From: Zhengitettix transpicula | Taxonomy: Eukaryota > Arthropoda > Insecta > Orthoptera > Tetrigidae | Direction of reading: 5' to 3' | Assembly (NCBI GenBank): GCA_037074705.1 | Contig: CM073592.1 | Location: forward strand, 25,206,629 to 25,270,628 | DNA: 64,000 nt | Program-made: the position numbers and the translations under genes | Shown here: positions 29,881 through 42,246 of the stretch, piece after piece | Layout of the letters: every line of letters begins with the position of its first letter | Position numbering within the stretch: position 1 is the first letter of the stretch | The notes under the pieces: model-generated | The model's database searches: none | What the model was told of the DNA's origin: nothing | What the model saw: the letters and a program-made list of their open reading frames with translations, nothing else

Positions 29881-30039
29881 GAGTTCATTAAGCAATTATG
29901 TTGGATATTTATAAATAAATCAATTAGCAGGCGTCAGACCTTTTAGACGGCATTCCCTAATTATTTTCAAAACGGGTAATAAATCTGCATATTTTGTACG
30001 CCTTCTAGAAGGAGTTTTTTAAATGTTAATGTGATATAT

Positions 30040-31011
30040 TGTATTGCCAATTAATTAGGACATTAATTGTTTGAACATAAAAATTTAAATTGTATGAGAA
30101 ATCTGATATTGCGGCAGGGGCTTCCATAGCAACAATGTAGCCCAGCTCTGTTCCTTTGTCGGAAAGTCGAAAATGGCGTATGCGCGCTAAAACTCACGTC
30201 GATAGTTCAGTTGGTGATGAGAATTTAACAGAGTTGGTTGGTGCCTGGACATTTCGGAGGACGGAAAAAGTGATACTTGAGCAGAGACTAGCCGTCGTTT
30301 ATTGTATTACTATTAAACAAAGTTGTGAGTTGAGGATAAAGTAAAACATTCACGAAAACATTACATCGAAACTTGCTAAGGAAAAGCAGTTTTACGACCA
30401 TGGCCAGCCAGAATTAGTAAAATTGCTGTTTAAGTCCAAAGCAGTAAAGACTAGCAAATCTACAAACCACAAAATTCACCTAAGTCAAGCAGTCAACAGA
30501 TAGCTGACAAAAATGGGGATAATCCGAGTTCCTGACATCCTATAAATTTTGACTAGAATCAGTGTAAAATCTCGCAATAGTGTATTTTCGAAACCAAAAG
30601 AATGCTGGAACCAACTGGACAGATGTGAGTAAAAAATTACAAAATAATTATTTATGTAAACGTAATTACAAGATAGAAGTCAGATTTCGTTCTCCTTTTA
30701 AATTGTTAATCAGAGTCAATCTCTCTACTTTTTAATTTCGTTCTATTTTAATTGTCAAGTTAATTTCTTTTCTTTTAGTCGACGTATTGTTTAGGTAAAT
30801 ATGATGTGGTTGTTAATAAGATTTTTAATTATAATTGATGTGCCCATTATCAAACCCAGTGAAGACCCTGAGAAATTAATATTTTAAATTTGTAATTGTT
30901 TTTAAATTATTGCCACAAAATAAATAAATATTGCTTGTAAATTCTATTAATTCTTTTATTTAATTAAAGCCATTCCAGTTAATTATTACATAAATAGCTT
31001 CAACGAGAGGC
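30040..31011 (+). repeat. LTR (951 bp, 30040-30990) plus altered primer-binding-site-like sequence
   Basis: TGTATTGCCAATTAATTAGG start, AATTATTACA end at 30990, followed by TAAATAGCTTCAACGAGAGG. The same length and same altered downstream string occur at 46964-47914 on the other strand. Contains CAAACCCAGTGAAGACCCTG near the 3' end. Confidence 0.8.
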
Positions 31012-31019
31012 AAATTCTT

Positions 31020-31970
31020 CAGAATTTATTTAATTAACGATTTCTAATTGTGTATATTACAATATATTTATATGTAGATTTGTGTTTCATGTGTAACAGA
31101 GCAGTGAAGACCGAATTTTAGTCTGATTTAAGAGACAAAATTTTCAGTAACTGTGTTGTTCCCCCCCCCTCCCCCCAAGAAGGTAAAAGGAACACTAAAA
31201 CATGATTCGTGTAAAATCTGAACAAATATATTCGCTCATTTCATAACATGTAAAAACGTCTGTTTTAGAAGTCCACTAATTAGATGAAATAAATAGCTAA
31301 ATATCAGAAAAAAATTAAGTGATAATAATAAATACCACGCAACGTGTTTTTTCGCTCGTTTTACCTGAATTTCGAAATTATACTCTTAACACGTGTGCGG
31401 TAACTTCGCAAACACTTCACAAAAAATAAATTACTTTAGTGGCGTCATTTTTCACGACTAGAAACATCAATTCTCTCTCTCTCTTTCCAGTTATCACGGT
31501 CTTTCTTCACCCGCAAGCCTTTGTTCATTCCTCTTATTAGGAAGATATCTGTGCATCTTCTCTCACGGACTCACGTCGTGGTCCTTGCAATGAGGGGGAG
31601 GGGGAGGGGAGGGGGAGGAAATAGGTTATTCCCACAAAACTGTCGTCCAGGAAAAGAAAATTATTTAGTTAATCACGATGGTACACGCAATTACTTTTAA
31701 TTGGACGAAAATACCGACGTCACACGTAGACTTACATAAACAAGTGTTACCACTAACATTGCTATAATTATTAGGAAAGACTCTTACAATGACAAACGTC
31801 AGAAGAACTGTTTATATAATGATATATTATCATCAGAATAGTGTCAAGTAGAATAGATTCATTTTTCCACATATCCTCATGAGCAGAAAAGCTTCAAGGA
31901 TGTGTAAAGAGCCACACATTCAACATTACAGTCCTGCCTGCAATTAACAAATTAATTTTTCATAATGAAA
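31020..31970. other. Unassigned, with C-rich and G-rich low-complexity runs
   Basis: A C-run at 31160-31177 and a GGGGGAGGGG-type tract at about 31591-31617. No gene recognised. Confidence 0.5.
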
Positions 31971-31974
31971 AAAG

Positions 31975-32215
31975 TAGCCAAATACAGACTAAATAAGTGA
32001 TGACAATAAATGCCACACAACGTTTCTGGAAACTTTGTTCCTTTCGTCAGGTGCTAAGAAAACTGATAAACTTTTGCCAACTGAACTGTGCAGTTGTGTC
32101 GCTCCAGGCTCTTGTGTTTTTTTTTGTAGCACTTGAAGAAAGGAACAAGGTTTGAAGAATCGTTGTGTGGTATTTATATCATCACTTCTTTTGTCTCTAT
32201 TTGGCTATTTTTCTC
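31975..32215. repeat. Foldback element family A, both arms
   Basis: Left arm with CCACACAACGTTTCTGGAAA and right arm with ATCGTTGTGTGGTATTTATA, inverted, within ACAGACTAAATAAGTGATGA-type ends. The left-arm core is intact, the right-arm core is decayed. Confidence 0.7.
32019..32050 (-). ncRNA. Hammerhead-like core (family A)
   Basis: Minus strand: CTGACGA (32050-32044), AA, stem GGAA (32041-32038) with TTCC (32031-32028), A, GAAACGTTG. Relative to the other family A copies, G-C at the third pair has become A-T on both sides. Confidence 0.5.
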
Positions 32216-32614
32216 ATCATTAATTTTCAAAAACATTCATAATTTTTTCATTTTTAATTAATTTTTCATAAGAGTGGTGTACAATAAGGTAACCTGACAT
32301 ATTAGGCATTTTTATCTGCTTCAAATGATTAATATTAAATTTCTATTATTTTCACTGTAAACTTTTCAAATAATTAAAGACTCCTAATAGATGTTTCATG
32401 CTAACAATAGTTTCTTTATGACTACAGTTACTTTATAGTGTTGAAGGCTCACTTTGGTGTGCAACTGGAGTGTTTCTTAATTCTTTAATGTCACCAGGTA
32501 GTTTTATAAAAATGCTATATTCCTGTATGTGCCACTCCTTTATTTGCTACTGAAAAATACTTTTCTCTTATCTAAATTATTTCTGTTTCTTGTAATTGAA
32601 TTAATGCATATAGG

Positions 32615-33117
32615 TTTTTTTAGGGCCACAGGCTACATGAGGGTGATCCGCATTGGGCAACTCCCCTTTAATAGCATAGGAAGGGATTTGAAAGGGGGGA
32701 TTCGGAAGGGTAGAGAAAGGTAGCCAAGGGTTAACTAGGGCCCCCGGGCTACATTTTAAGGGTCCTACCTGGCATTCGCCTAAAGAAATGCAGGGAAAAC
32801 CCTAGAAAAACCTGCATCAGGTAGGTCGGGCATTTGGTACTTGTCCCACACCCTTCCGATAGGGGGAGAGGAGTTTGCTGTGGGGACGCAGCATCCCATT
32901 CTCCATGCCTCAACCTGTTTAGGAGGCAGCTGGCCGACTATTCCAATGGAAATAGCGGACAACTCTTACCGTATTCCCAAGGTCTGTGACCCCAGAACAA
33001 ACACCTCTCAAAACAGGCCGAGGAGCCTCGGCTTGTGGGAACCTTAGTTCAAAAACGGAGAGGAAAGGTAGCCCCTTCGTTTCTCTCCTAAAAGGTTCTG
33101 CCTGCGAGAGAACATAC
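32615..33117 (-). mobile_element. GC-rich poly(A) retroposon, copy 5
   Basis: Same sequence as copies 2 and 3, ending near the CCTGCGAGAGAAC point. Immediately followed by copy 6 in the opposite orientation, forming a large inverted repeat. Confidence 0.8.
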
Positions 33118-33469
33118 CTAGAGATACGAAGGGGCTACCTTTGGGTATGCCTTTTCCTCCTAAACTGGTCGAGGCACGGAGAAGGGAATACTGCGACCCC
33201 ACAGCAAACTCCTCTCCCGCTATCGGAAGGGCGTGGGACAAGTACCCAATGCCCGACCTACCTGATGCAGGTTTTTCTAGGGTTTTCCGTGCATTTCTTT
33301 AGGCGAATGCCAGGTAGGATCCTTAAAATATAGCCCGGGGGCCCTAGTCAACCCTTGGCTACCTTCCTCTACCCTTCCGCATCCCCCCTTTTCAAATCCC
33401 TTCCTATGCTATTAAAGGGAAGTTGCCCAATGTGGATCACCCTCATGTAGCCTGTTGCCCTAAAAGAAA
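33118..33469 (+). mobile_element. GC-rich poly(A) retroposon, copy 6 (internal deletion, inverted to copy 5)
   Basis: Starts with the family's TACGAAGGGGCTACC region, jumps directly to CCTAAACTGGTCGAGGC (internal part missing), then continues to the poly(A) end at about 33461-33469. The head-to-head junction with copy 5 resembles a twin-priming inversion. Confidence 0.75.
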
Positions 33470-35514
33470 TGAATTTTGAATTTAGAATGGCCAAAATTCT
33501 CATTCAAGCACGATTAATTTATTAAAAACAGAAGTAAAAGAAATTAAACTTGCACTATTTTAAAAACCCCTTGCAGTTCAATAAAAATATTCAACTTTCC
33601 CGTTAATCTAGATTACGGTCCCTCTGATTATCTCCTCTTATTACTTACACTGTCATGACGTCATATTACAATTAAGGAACATTATGAAATAAATTGACGA
33701 TAATTACAGACAGTTACGTAACTAAAACATGAAACGCTTGTGTTTCCTCCTCCACGTGGGGGTGTTTAACACATAATAGCGTATTGTTGGTTTTTTTTTC
33801 ATCTTGCCGCCGACATACCTAGATTGGGACTGTGAGGAATTCTATATGTTTCGCTACATATTAGGTGAGACATTGGCCACGATGAAGTTTTTGTATTGTG
33901 TCGTAATAAGACTGAGTTGGCAGTAAAACGCGCACACAAGTCTCTGTGAGGAAAGACCACCACAAGGACATTGGAAACATTCGCTTGACACATTTTACAA
34001 AGGGACTCAACCACGAGGGAAGGACATGTTTACCTCTCCCACATGTCACAAGGAAATGTGATCGAACGTCATTTACAAAAGCGATGTGTCGTACGGAATT
34101 TATACTCACGATTAGTTATTTTCCGACGGCTAAGCTAAGGAAATAGAAAATTTCGATAATAATAAGGATGCTTATATATCGTTCAGAATGGTGTAAGTGA
34201 CGTTGACATATTATTGCATTGAGAGATACGTCATCGAACACACGAAACGAGAAATAATTTATTTACCTCATCTAGATTTGTTCATTTTTTTTACTTTTTG
34301 TATACTCAACATTTAATATTGCATATGTGGTGATTAAAAAATGGTAGCAATAAAAACAGCCTTAATCAGTCTGCATGGAGTAGTTCAATATAATCGCTGA
34401 CTACGCTTATTATCGCTGATAACGCATTCAGATAACGGAACGAATATCTTTATTATAAAGGAATAAACCAAGAGAGAAATGTTACCAAAATACGCAGAGT
34501 TTTCAGTTCAAATGCCAATTAAAATTTAACTTAAAATTAGTCCATTCGTAAATATTTCTTATTCTTCACAATTTAGCTGTTATTCAATTCAGCTTGAGAA
34601 CAAGCTACAGGGGTGTTTTTTTTTACCTTTTTCAAAGATTGTTTATTTCAAATACATCAGTTTCTAATCAAAGCAGAGTATTACTATTTTTGCATTCAAT
34701 TTTAATATCCGTAAAAAACTTTTATGGTTCTTTATAAAAAAAAAATTCTAAGATTTACGAGCTTAAAATTTTGATTAATAACTTTTTTTATTCATGTGAG
34801 CTGACAAGTAAATTATTTGAAATTATTTATGAACTCTCAACAGTAATTGTAAAATTACTTTATTTTTTCCTTTAAGGACCACGAAATCTATGCAACTTAA
34901 CGTATTTAAAATAAATTAGAAATAATGACGCAGGCAGTCTTAGTTTAGTAATGTTAATTTACGTCTAATTAATTTGGAGCAACAACAAAAGAAATCACAC
35001 GACAGCAGTTACTCTGTCACGTTGGAAGGAAAAGTTGTAGACATTCCGTTCTTCTCGCGTAATATGTTACTCACATTTAAAACAGATAATATTTTGTAGA
35101 AATAAGAAGTATATTACCGTAATAATATAAGTATTTAGATAATTCAATTACTTATGCATAGATCAATTAAGCGTGGATTTTGAACGTTAAATACAGAACA
35201 TGCAGTTCAAGGAAAATAATACAAACAAGATTTTATGCCCATAACATTCATTGATAAATTTATATTTGCAGCTTACTTTTAGTTATTTGTAAAGTTTGAA
35301 TGTCCGTGTAAAATGTTAGGAGTTCTACCAACTATTGTTAAAAGTATCACAATTTCTCATACGAATGAACTCGATAGTATTCGCGAACGATATATCGCTC
35401 TCGAAGCAAGGAGAAAAGCGTTATTATCTTTCTTATTAACACTTTTCACGCGACCTTTAGTCATACTGGGAAAGACGTAACTCCTGTCATCGAGTACAAC
35501 ATTGGAAAATTAAT
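33470..35514. other. Region upstream of Fis1, no gene recognised
   Basis: AT-rich. Open frames of 66-82 codons on both strands at 33800-34146 have no recognisable domain. The Fis1 promoter must lie in its last few hundred bases; the sequence at 35390-35490 is less AT-rich, without an obvious TATA box. Confidence 0.4.
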
Positions 35515-37876
35515 ATGGATGACGTTCTACAAGAAACTATTTCGCCAGATGATTTGAAGGTACTTTATGTTTGATTTAATAATAACTGTGATTTTGTTGT
35601 ATAGACCGTCTTATATTTTGACATTATGTTAAAAATGAAAGGATTGTATATCCTTTATTTTTATCGACAATACTGTTAGACAAATTGAGGTTGCATCACA
35701 CTTTTAGCGAAAGCTAAAAGAAATTATGATTTCATAAAGTCGAAATTAGTCTACAGTTACGCAGTAAGGTTATTACATTAATACTTTTCAAAATATTCAC
35801 TTTGAGCTAGTTTTCTAGTAACATGTAAGCCCTTCACTATATACAATGAGTTTTTTCTTAAAACAAAAAAATTAATTTCAAAGTTTTGTTTATTGTATAC
35901 ATACCGTGTTGTAATATTACATCATCAGATGAAATCAGATGTGTCGTGCACTTGTGTTTGTAATTTTTGCTTAAGAATTAAGTTATGTTATAACATCATA
36001 TTAAGCTTTCTTATAACCATTTAAATCACTGTATAAGTGTACCTGACTGACAGTTTACATGACTATGGTAACGTAGTATACAAATCAAATTCTAATTTTA
36101 ATATATCGTGTATGTTCTTTGTATTACTTTATGTTCTAAGTTTGAATCATCTTGAAATTGTATGCCTTGACATAGCTTTATTACATTCACCAACAAATAA
36201 ATGTTAGGGTATAATGATGCGATTTTCAACTTTAAAGCTCCCATGTTTTACTTCGATTCATGTTTAAGGTAAATGTGACATTGATATTGAGGTCCTAGTC
36301 TTGTTAAAAAATAATGTTCTTGATTTTTTTCCAGAAATTTGAGTGTGTTTACCATGAACAGCTGAGTAATGGCACTGTCACAAACCAAGCTACATTTGAA
36401 TATGCTTGGTGCCTTGTGCGGAGCAAATACACTGCTGACATAAGAAAAGGCATTTTGCTGCTTCAAAATTTGTTTGATAAAAGTGAAGAACAAAGGAGAG
36501 ATTGTTTATATTATTTAGCAATAGGAAATGCTAGGATAAAGGTTAGTTTAAAATTACTTTTATTTTTACCTTACTTTTTAGCATTAATTTAACTTTTCTC
36601 ACACTAAACATGGACCTTACATAAGAATATGTCAAATGTTATATCCAATGTAGTATACTTGCTATAGAAATTTAATCAGGGTCTTTAAAAAATTAAACAA
36701 GGCTAAGTAATTTACAATGTTAAAATTATCTAACCTTTAATACAAACAACAATAAATTTTGATCACCTTTCAGTCAGAAAAAATAAATAAAAATTTTATA
36801 AACTTAATAAGAAAACATTAATTTTTTAAAAAATCAATTTATTAAAAGATGTTTTGTCCTTGCATTATTACCTCCTCAGTTGATAAAAATTTCTATCAAG
36901 AACACATTTAATCAAACCAAAACATCATTAAAACACCGAAATCTCTTATTACTATTTAAACAGATTAAAATAATGTGGCTGCCAGCCACCAAGGACTGAA
37001 CTTAATATACATTGTTCGTTATCATGCACTATTATTTAAAATAGTAAATTTATAGCTTTCCTCATATTATATATATAACACATTTGGATAGGAAAGAGAG
37101 ACAGCATTGTTGGCTTACCTGAAAACCACAGTTGGTTTAGTCTGGTAGCCGGCTGGCACACAGTTCCGATCTTCCTTCCTCACAAAGGGGGCTTAGGCTC
37201 TCTAAAATTTGGAACTTTCATCTAAGCCAGACTGGACCAACTATTGATTATATGCATTTTATATGGTATGGGCTGAATTTATAATGTATTACATTTACCA
37301 TTTACCCATATATTTTTTCTTCCCTACATGCATGGTATTGATCATGTAACATTCCAATACATGAATATTTTCTGTATGTTGAAGGAATACAACCAGGCTC
37401 TTCATTTTGTTCGGTTGTTCTTACAAGCTGAGCCAGGAAACCAGCAAGTTCAGGCATTGGAAACTATTATTCAGAAACGTTTGAGGAAAGGTACATTTTC
37501 TTATATTTTTATAATAAAAAATAGACGGTTTTGACAGTATCAGAAGCTAAAAATTAAATTATGTTATTTATTATTTACACAATATTTAGTGTTGGTAAAT
37601 TTCATTTAATATTTTGATGAATTATTGAAAAGAAGAAAAAAATTTTCTGGGTAGGATATTTATTGTTGTAATTCTAATGGGGTATTGTAAATAAAAATAA
37701 TACTATTTTCCCCTTATTTATTTAGCTTTACTATCACATTGTTTTAATGCTGTGATCTAATCATTCTATTTTTATTGCCAGAGGGTCTCACTGGTGCAGC
37801 TATTGCTGGTGGCGTGATGGCCGGTCTTGCCATTGGCGCATTAGGGTTAGTCATGGCAACACGCAAAGCTCGCTGA
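35515..37876 (+). CDS. Fis1: Mitochondrial fission 1 protein (Fis1), complete, 4 exons
   Basis: Tail-anchored adaptor of the outer mitochondrial and peroxisomal membranes, linked to Drp1-dependent fission and to mitochondrial quality control. Exons 35515-35559, 36335-36541, 37385-37490 and 37782-37876, all GT-AG, total 453 nt, 150 residues (human 152). It starts MDDVLQETISPDDLK. Exon 2 gives the TPR core with the invariant FEYAWCLVRSKYTADIRKGI and YYLAIGNARIK. Exon 3 has EYNQALHFVRLFLQAEPGNQ. Exon 4 encodes the hydrophobic anchor (about residues 124-145, GAAIAGGVMAGLAIGALGL) and a short basic tail TRKAR, the tail-anchor targeting signal. The first intron is about 775 bp. The ATG at 35515 is preceded by ATTAAT and is the only in-frame start giving the usual N-terminal arm. 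Confidence 0.97.
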
Positions 37877-38387
37877 TGGTGCCAGCTGTATGTGACTCGC
37901 AAGACTGCTTGTTGATACAGTTGAAGAAGGATTGGATATTGTATGGTTTCCTAGATTTCCAGAAATTGTTTATTAGTTTATTTTCTTCGCTGAATACTTT
38001 TAGGGATTATGTCCTGGAACACTAGTCGACATTTACTATTACTATGGAGACTCGAGTGTGATAGGTACCTTTTAAAAAAGGGAAATATTTTGTGATTTAA
38101 TTTTTAAATTATTGTTACTTGCTATATATTTTTGAGTGGTAAATGAGAAATAATGAAATACTCTGTGTGAAGTTGTGATTCAGAAAACTTTAACTTTTAG
38201 TTGTTCTGCTTTTATTGTGTATGCTATTTTTCATCTGTAATTGTATGCATTTTAACACATGAACAATTGCTTCTTTATTATTTATTAGGCAGTTATGAGA
38301 AGAGAAACTATTGAAATATTTCTTATTAATTTTCAGTTGTACATATAAAAGAAAAAACAGTATTGTACATAGTTACCATGAATACCA

Positions 38388-38393
38388 AATAAA
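38388..38393 (+). terminator. Poly(A) signal AATAAA of Fis1
   Basis: Canonical hexamer about 510 bases after the stop codon, in an AT-rich 3' UTR and followed by T-rich sequence. Confidence 0.6.
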
Positions 38394-38986
38394 ATGCACT
38401 GTTACAATTTTCAGACATAAATGGGTATGGCTGTTGAAAGTCTTTTGTGTGATGAAATGTGTGGAATATTTTTCCTAGAAGTTTCATTCAGTAATTTTAC
38501 TATACGGGTTATGTCAAAACTCGACGACAAAATTTCGTCATATTGAGAAAAATTGATACGAAATGGTATCTAGTGAAATTGTGAGAATTATTGTTTAGAG
38601 AAGAGAATGACAAATGAAACTGATTAGTGTATTCAATCGATTTCCCAGACATAAGTAAATCACAATATGTATGCAAAATATCAAGGACATCCTACTGAAA
38701 TGGGTAAAAAGTGCCAAAGAGTTTGTAGCGAGCAACTGTAGCAAGGAAAGTGTTGCATAGAAAAGAATGTGACTGAAATAGTAATGACTGATGGTATGAA
38801 AGTGAGCTAGGTAAGGTGATTGTGTTCAACAACATTTATACATCACAATAATTTGACACCCACACAGCTGAAGGAAGTGGAAAGTCATACAATTTGACAC
38901 TTGAAATAAATAGGGAAAGGTCAAGGTGAGATGGGAGTAATATGAATAAAACTATCTTATGCTTCCAACCAGGTTAAATATTTATT

Positions 38987-39330
38987 ACTAGCTGGGTGCC
39001 CGGCGTTGTCCGAGATGTCGTTTATCCATAACCCCTGATTTGGCCCCAATCCATGTAGCCTTTGCATTATTTTTATGTAACACAACTCGACCCCTATCCC
39101 TAAATGTGTTCACCTCCCGTTCCGAAGGGCGTTGAATTCGTTGACCCTGAAATAGTTTCATTCAACGAATGAACATGTTTGAATATTTCAACCCCCGCTC
39201 CTGGGGGTGGTAGATGTGTATACCTCCGACTGTTTGTTTCCTAGTCACAAAGAACACGTGTATGAAATTTGCTACACTGTAGATTTGTATGAGGAACATA
39301 CACACAATCAAATATATATACATACAAACA
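38987..39330 (+). repeat. Repeat family T, copy 2 (internally shortened)
   Basis: ACTAGCTGGGTGCCCGGCG start, CCCCCGCTCCTGGGGGTGG middle, CATACAAACA tail at about 39325. Lacks much of the body present at 13068. Confidence 0.75.
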
Positions 39331-41085
39331 CACTGTTTTATTTATTGGATTACACAACATTTTAATGGTGTGCTGTAAAATCATCAGGTGAATAGTGATT
39401 ACTTTTATTAAAGTTTACCATTTGTTTGTAGTTACAGATTTAAATTAATGCCTTAAAATCATTGAGGAGCTGAGCTGTATATACACAATGTTGAATACAT
39501 GTTATGTGGTGACGGTCTTGTCATAAGTTTATTTATCTCCAGTAAAAATTGAATGTCTTATTTTATCCTACTTCATTATGGAAAGATTTATCCGATTTTA
39601 GACTTTGAATATGACTACGTAGCTGCATGTCTTTAAATAAACAATCAATTAGGTAGTATGTGTTTGTAACAGTTTAGAATTTTTTTTTCTTTCTACAATT
39701 TAGAAAAAGCACCCACGCTTTTCCAGAGCAAAGGGCACCGCTTCATAGATAGCATATTGCCTTGCACAGAAGTGTTTTTATTATTTTTGTACTTCTTTGT
39801 TTGCTCCGGAAATAATTAAGTATACAGCTATTTCTCATTAGTGCCTCCTAATTGAGGTTCGTCGCTCGACACCTTTTATTTTTCTCCCGGGTTGGTGATC
39901 CTGCAAACTTTTCAGATCTTGTTTTTTCTCTCTTCAAACTTGTTTTATGTTTCAATTTTTTTTCTTTTCATCTCCTAGACAAGAAATTACTTGCTCCCGC
40001 TGCATTGTTGCACGTCTCATCCTTTGCTTTTCTTTGTTTTATGCGAATAACTGTCTTTTTAGAATTTTGTTCTATGGTTGAAGGGGGTAGTTGAACCCTT
40101 TCTATTTCATTTCGACTTGTTTCTGTAAGTCTTTCAGAAATTATTGTTCTCGATATTGGAAGTTCTGGAGTTGGATATGACATCAAGGTGAAATTTTCCA
40201 TTAATCAGGAGGATATTATAGGTCATTGTGCTGTTTCTGTTTCATTTATCAGGTTAAAAATCCTGCCCGTTTGGTATATTAAATTTCTGATAAATACGAT
40301 TACTGTCAGCTAATGAACTTTTATGAATATTTAATTTTCACGGAATTGTCTCCAGAAATCTACGACGAGTGTTCTAATACAATACTAAAGGTTTCTCATT
40401 TTTTGTGGGACTAAATTTAGATAAGACACGAGGCTAATTTTCCTTATTTGGTGTTTCATGGGTCATCACTTCCAAAAAAATAAATTTTGATCAAGAAAGT
40501 CACAGGCCTTGTTATCAACTCATTTATTCTTTTCAGGTTTCTTGAAATTCCATTGACCCTGGTAAATTTGTTTTACTTTCATCATGGTTTAATAAAAGAA
40601 AATCATTGTTCGTCTTTACTGGATGTATTTATTGCCATACAATAGATCCTACGGCGACCTCGGAATAAACGCGACGTTAATCGAATAAGTTGGTGAACTT
40701 TCTCCAGCTGCAAAATGTGCTTTCAAGAAGAACACGTGTTCACATTATGCAATTTTGAACACGAGCCGAGGTTGGTAACCCTTAAACTGCAGTTAAATTA
40801 ATTTTCGAATTATGAGGGAGGGGGGGGGGGGGGGCGACACCTCGTTATAAGTTTAACAGCTCCTATAATATAAAACAATCGATCTCCAGGAAAGGTGGTG
40901 ACAATACCAAGGCGAAACTGATTGTCCGGAACAGTTGACGATTAGTCAGTCTCATGTAACGTGCCTCGATACATTCTGGAAAATTCCGTGACGATAATTC
41001 GAATGGTGGAATATATTTAATATTTTTTTAAATCGTACTGACGATTTCTATAATCTTTGGATTATTGCAGTATTTGACTTACTGG
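39331..41085. other. Intergenic, no gene recognised
   Basis: T-rich tracts and a 16-17 base G-run at about 40816-40834. An 80-codon frame at 39852 shows no domain. Confidence 0.45.
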
Positions 41086-41089
41086 CACA

Positions 41090-41660
41090 TCCCCATAATT
41101 CTATCCCGTAGCTCCATATTGGTATAATTATGGTTTTATATCGTAGTAGTTTATTTTCTATGCATTGGTGTGATTTGTGTACATTTCTTTTCGTTTAATA
41201 TCCATTTGTTTTCTTTTCTTGGTTATGTGGATTGTCCAATTGAGTTTGCTGTCGAGATGTAAACCCAAATATTTGACAGAGGGTGATTTAGGTATCTCTG
41301 TGTTGTTTATAAAGATCGGTGGGCAATGTTTTTTTTTACATAATGTAAACGTCACATGAGACGACTTTTTTTATCATTTATTTTTATTCTCCATTTCTGA
41401 AGCCATACTTGAAGTAAGTTCATATATTTTTGTATGAGTGATGCGGCCTGGTTTATATCCGAATGGTGAGGTTAGGATCACAGTATCAAATGCAAACGTT
41501 CCCAGGACAATATTTTCGACCGTTGGGAGATCAGAGGTGAACAAAAAAATACAACAGGGGGCGCCTAAGACACTGCCCTGGGGAACTCCTGCTTTAAGTC
41601 TTGTTTCACTCTTGTACGGAATTTTCGGTTACTGTTGGGGTGGGAAACCTGCAATATAAA
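41090..41660 (-). pseudogene. jockey-clade retrotransposon, RT fragment with mutated catalytic box
   Basis: Minus strand, broken frames in order: GVPQGSVLGAPCCIFLFTSD (about 41595-41536), an FAFDTVIL box where the active motif is FADD, then CPPIFINNTEIPKSPSVKYL, GLHLDSKLNWT. The first catalytic Asp has become Phe, so this copy is dead regardless of the frameshifts. C-terminal sequence continues to about 41090. Confidence 0.85.
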
Positions 41661-42246
41661 GGGGCAACGAATTATGATTGATAAACTTTAATTGACTGCG
41701 TTAAATTACTGCGCGCGCCAAGACACGATAACGTCACATGAGAGAGAGAGACGTTACTACGTGACAAACAAAGGAAATAGTTCCTTTTTCCGGTAATGAA
41801 ATAAAGCAGAAATATTTTCAGTGAATACAAAGTATAATTTTATCCGGTAATAGTCCATCGAATGATAATAAAAACAAATGCCATATTAGAGACTCCAATA
41901 TGGCGACTATTAGTTTACACTCTGAACGTAGCAAATAATTTATTCAATTTAATCTTTCGTAATGTCTGAATATTGATTGACAATTATGTTCTTCAAATCT
42001 CAAGGAGTATATATAAGTATTCTATTTGTAAAGAAATTCGGAGGTAGGTTTGTTGTGACTGATGCATTAAAATTTAATTTATTTTACAGCTGTTCAATTA
42101 ATGCACTATCGGTCGAAAGTATGTACGGAACTAAGAACAGTTACTTTTAGGTTAAATCACTTCTTGGGTAAAGATTAATATAGAATTAAATATTTTTTCG
42201 GGTTTATACAAATAAATACACGGGCAACGCCGGGCTCACTGTTAGT
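41661..42246 (-). repeat. Repeat family T, variant subfamily, minus copy
   Basis: Minus strand starts ACTAACAGTGAGCCCGGCG at 42246 and shares a body with 56221-56830, including an ACGTCAC/GCGCGC segment and CATTCGATGGACTATT. It differs from the copy 1 body. Confidence 0.7.

Noticed and set aside
30156..30344. 62-codon frame MSESRKWRMRAKT... also present at 47610-47798
   Set aside because: Sits inside the two related 951-bp LTRs and no protein family was recognised; more likely a chance frame in LTR sequence.
33799..34146. Three overlapping frames of 66-82 codons upstream of Fis1
   Set aside because: No domain, overlapping on both strands, no splice-consistent extension.
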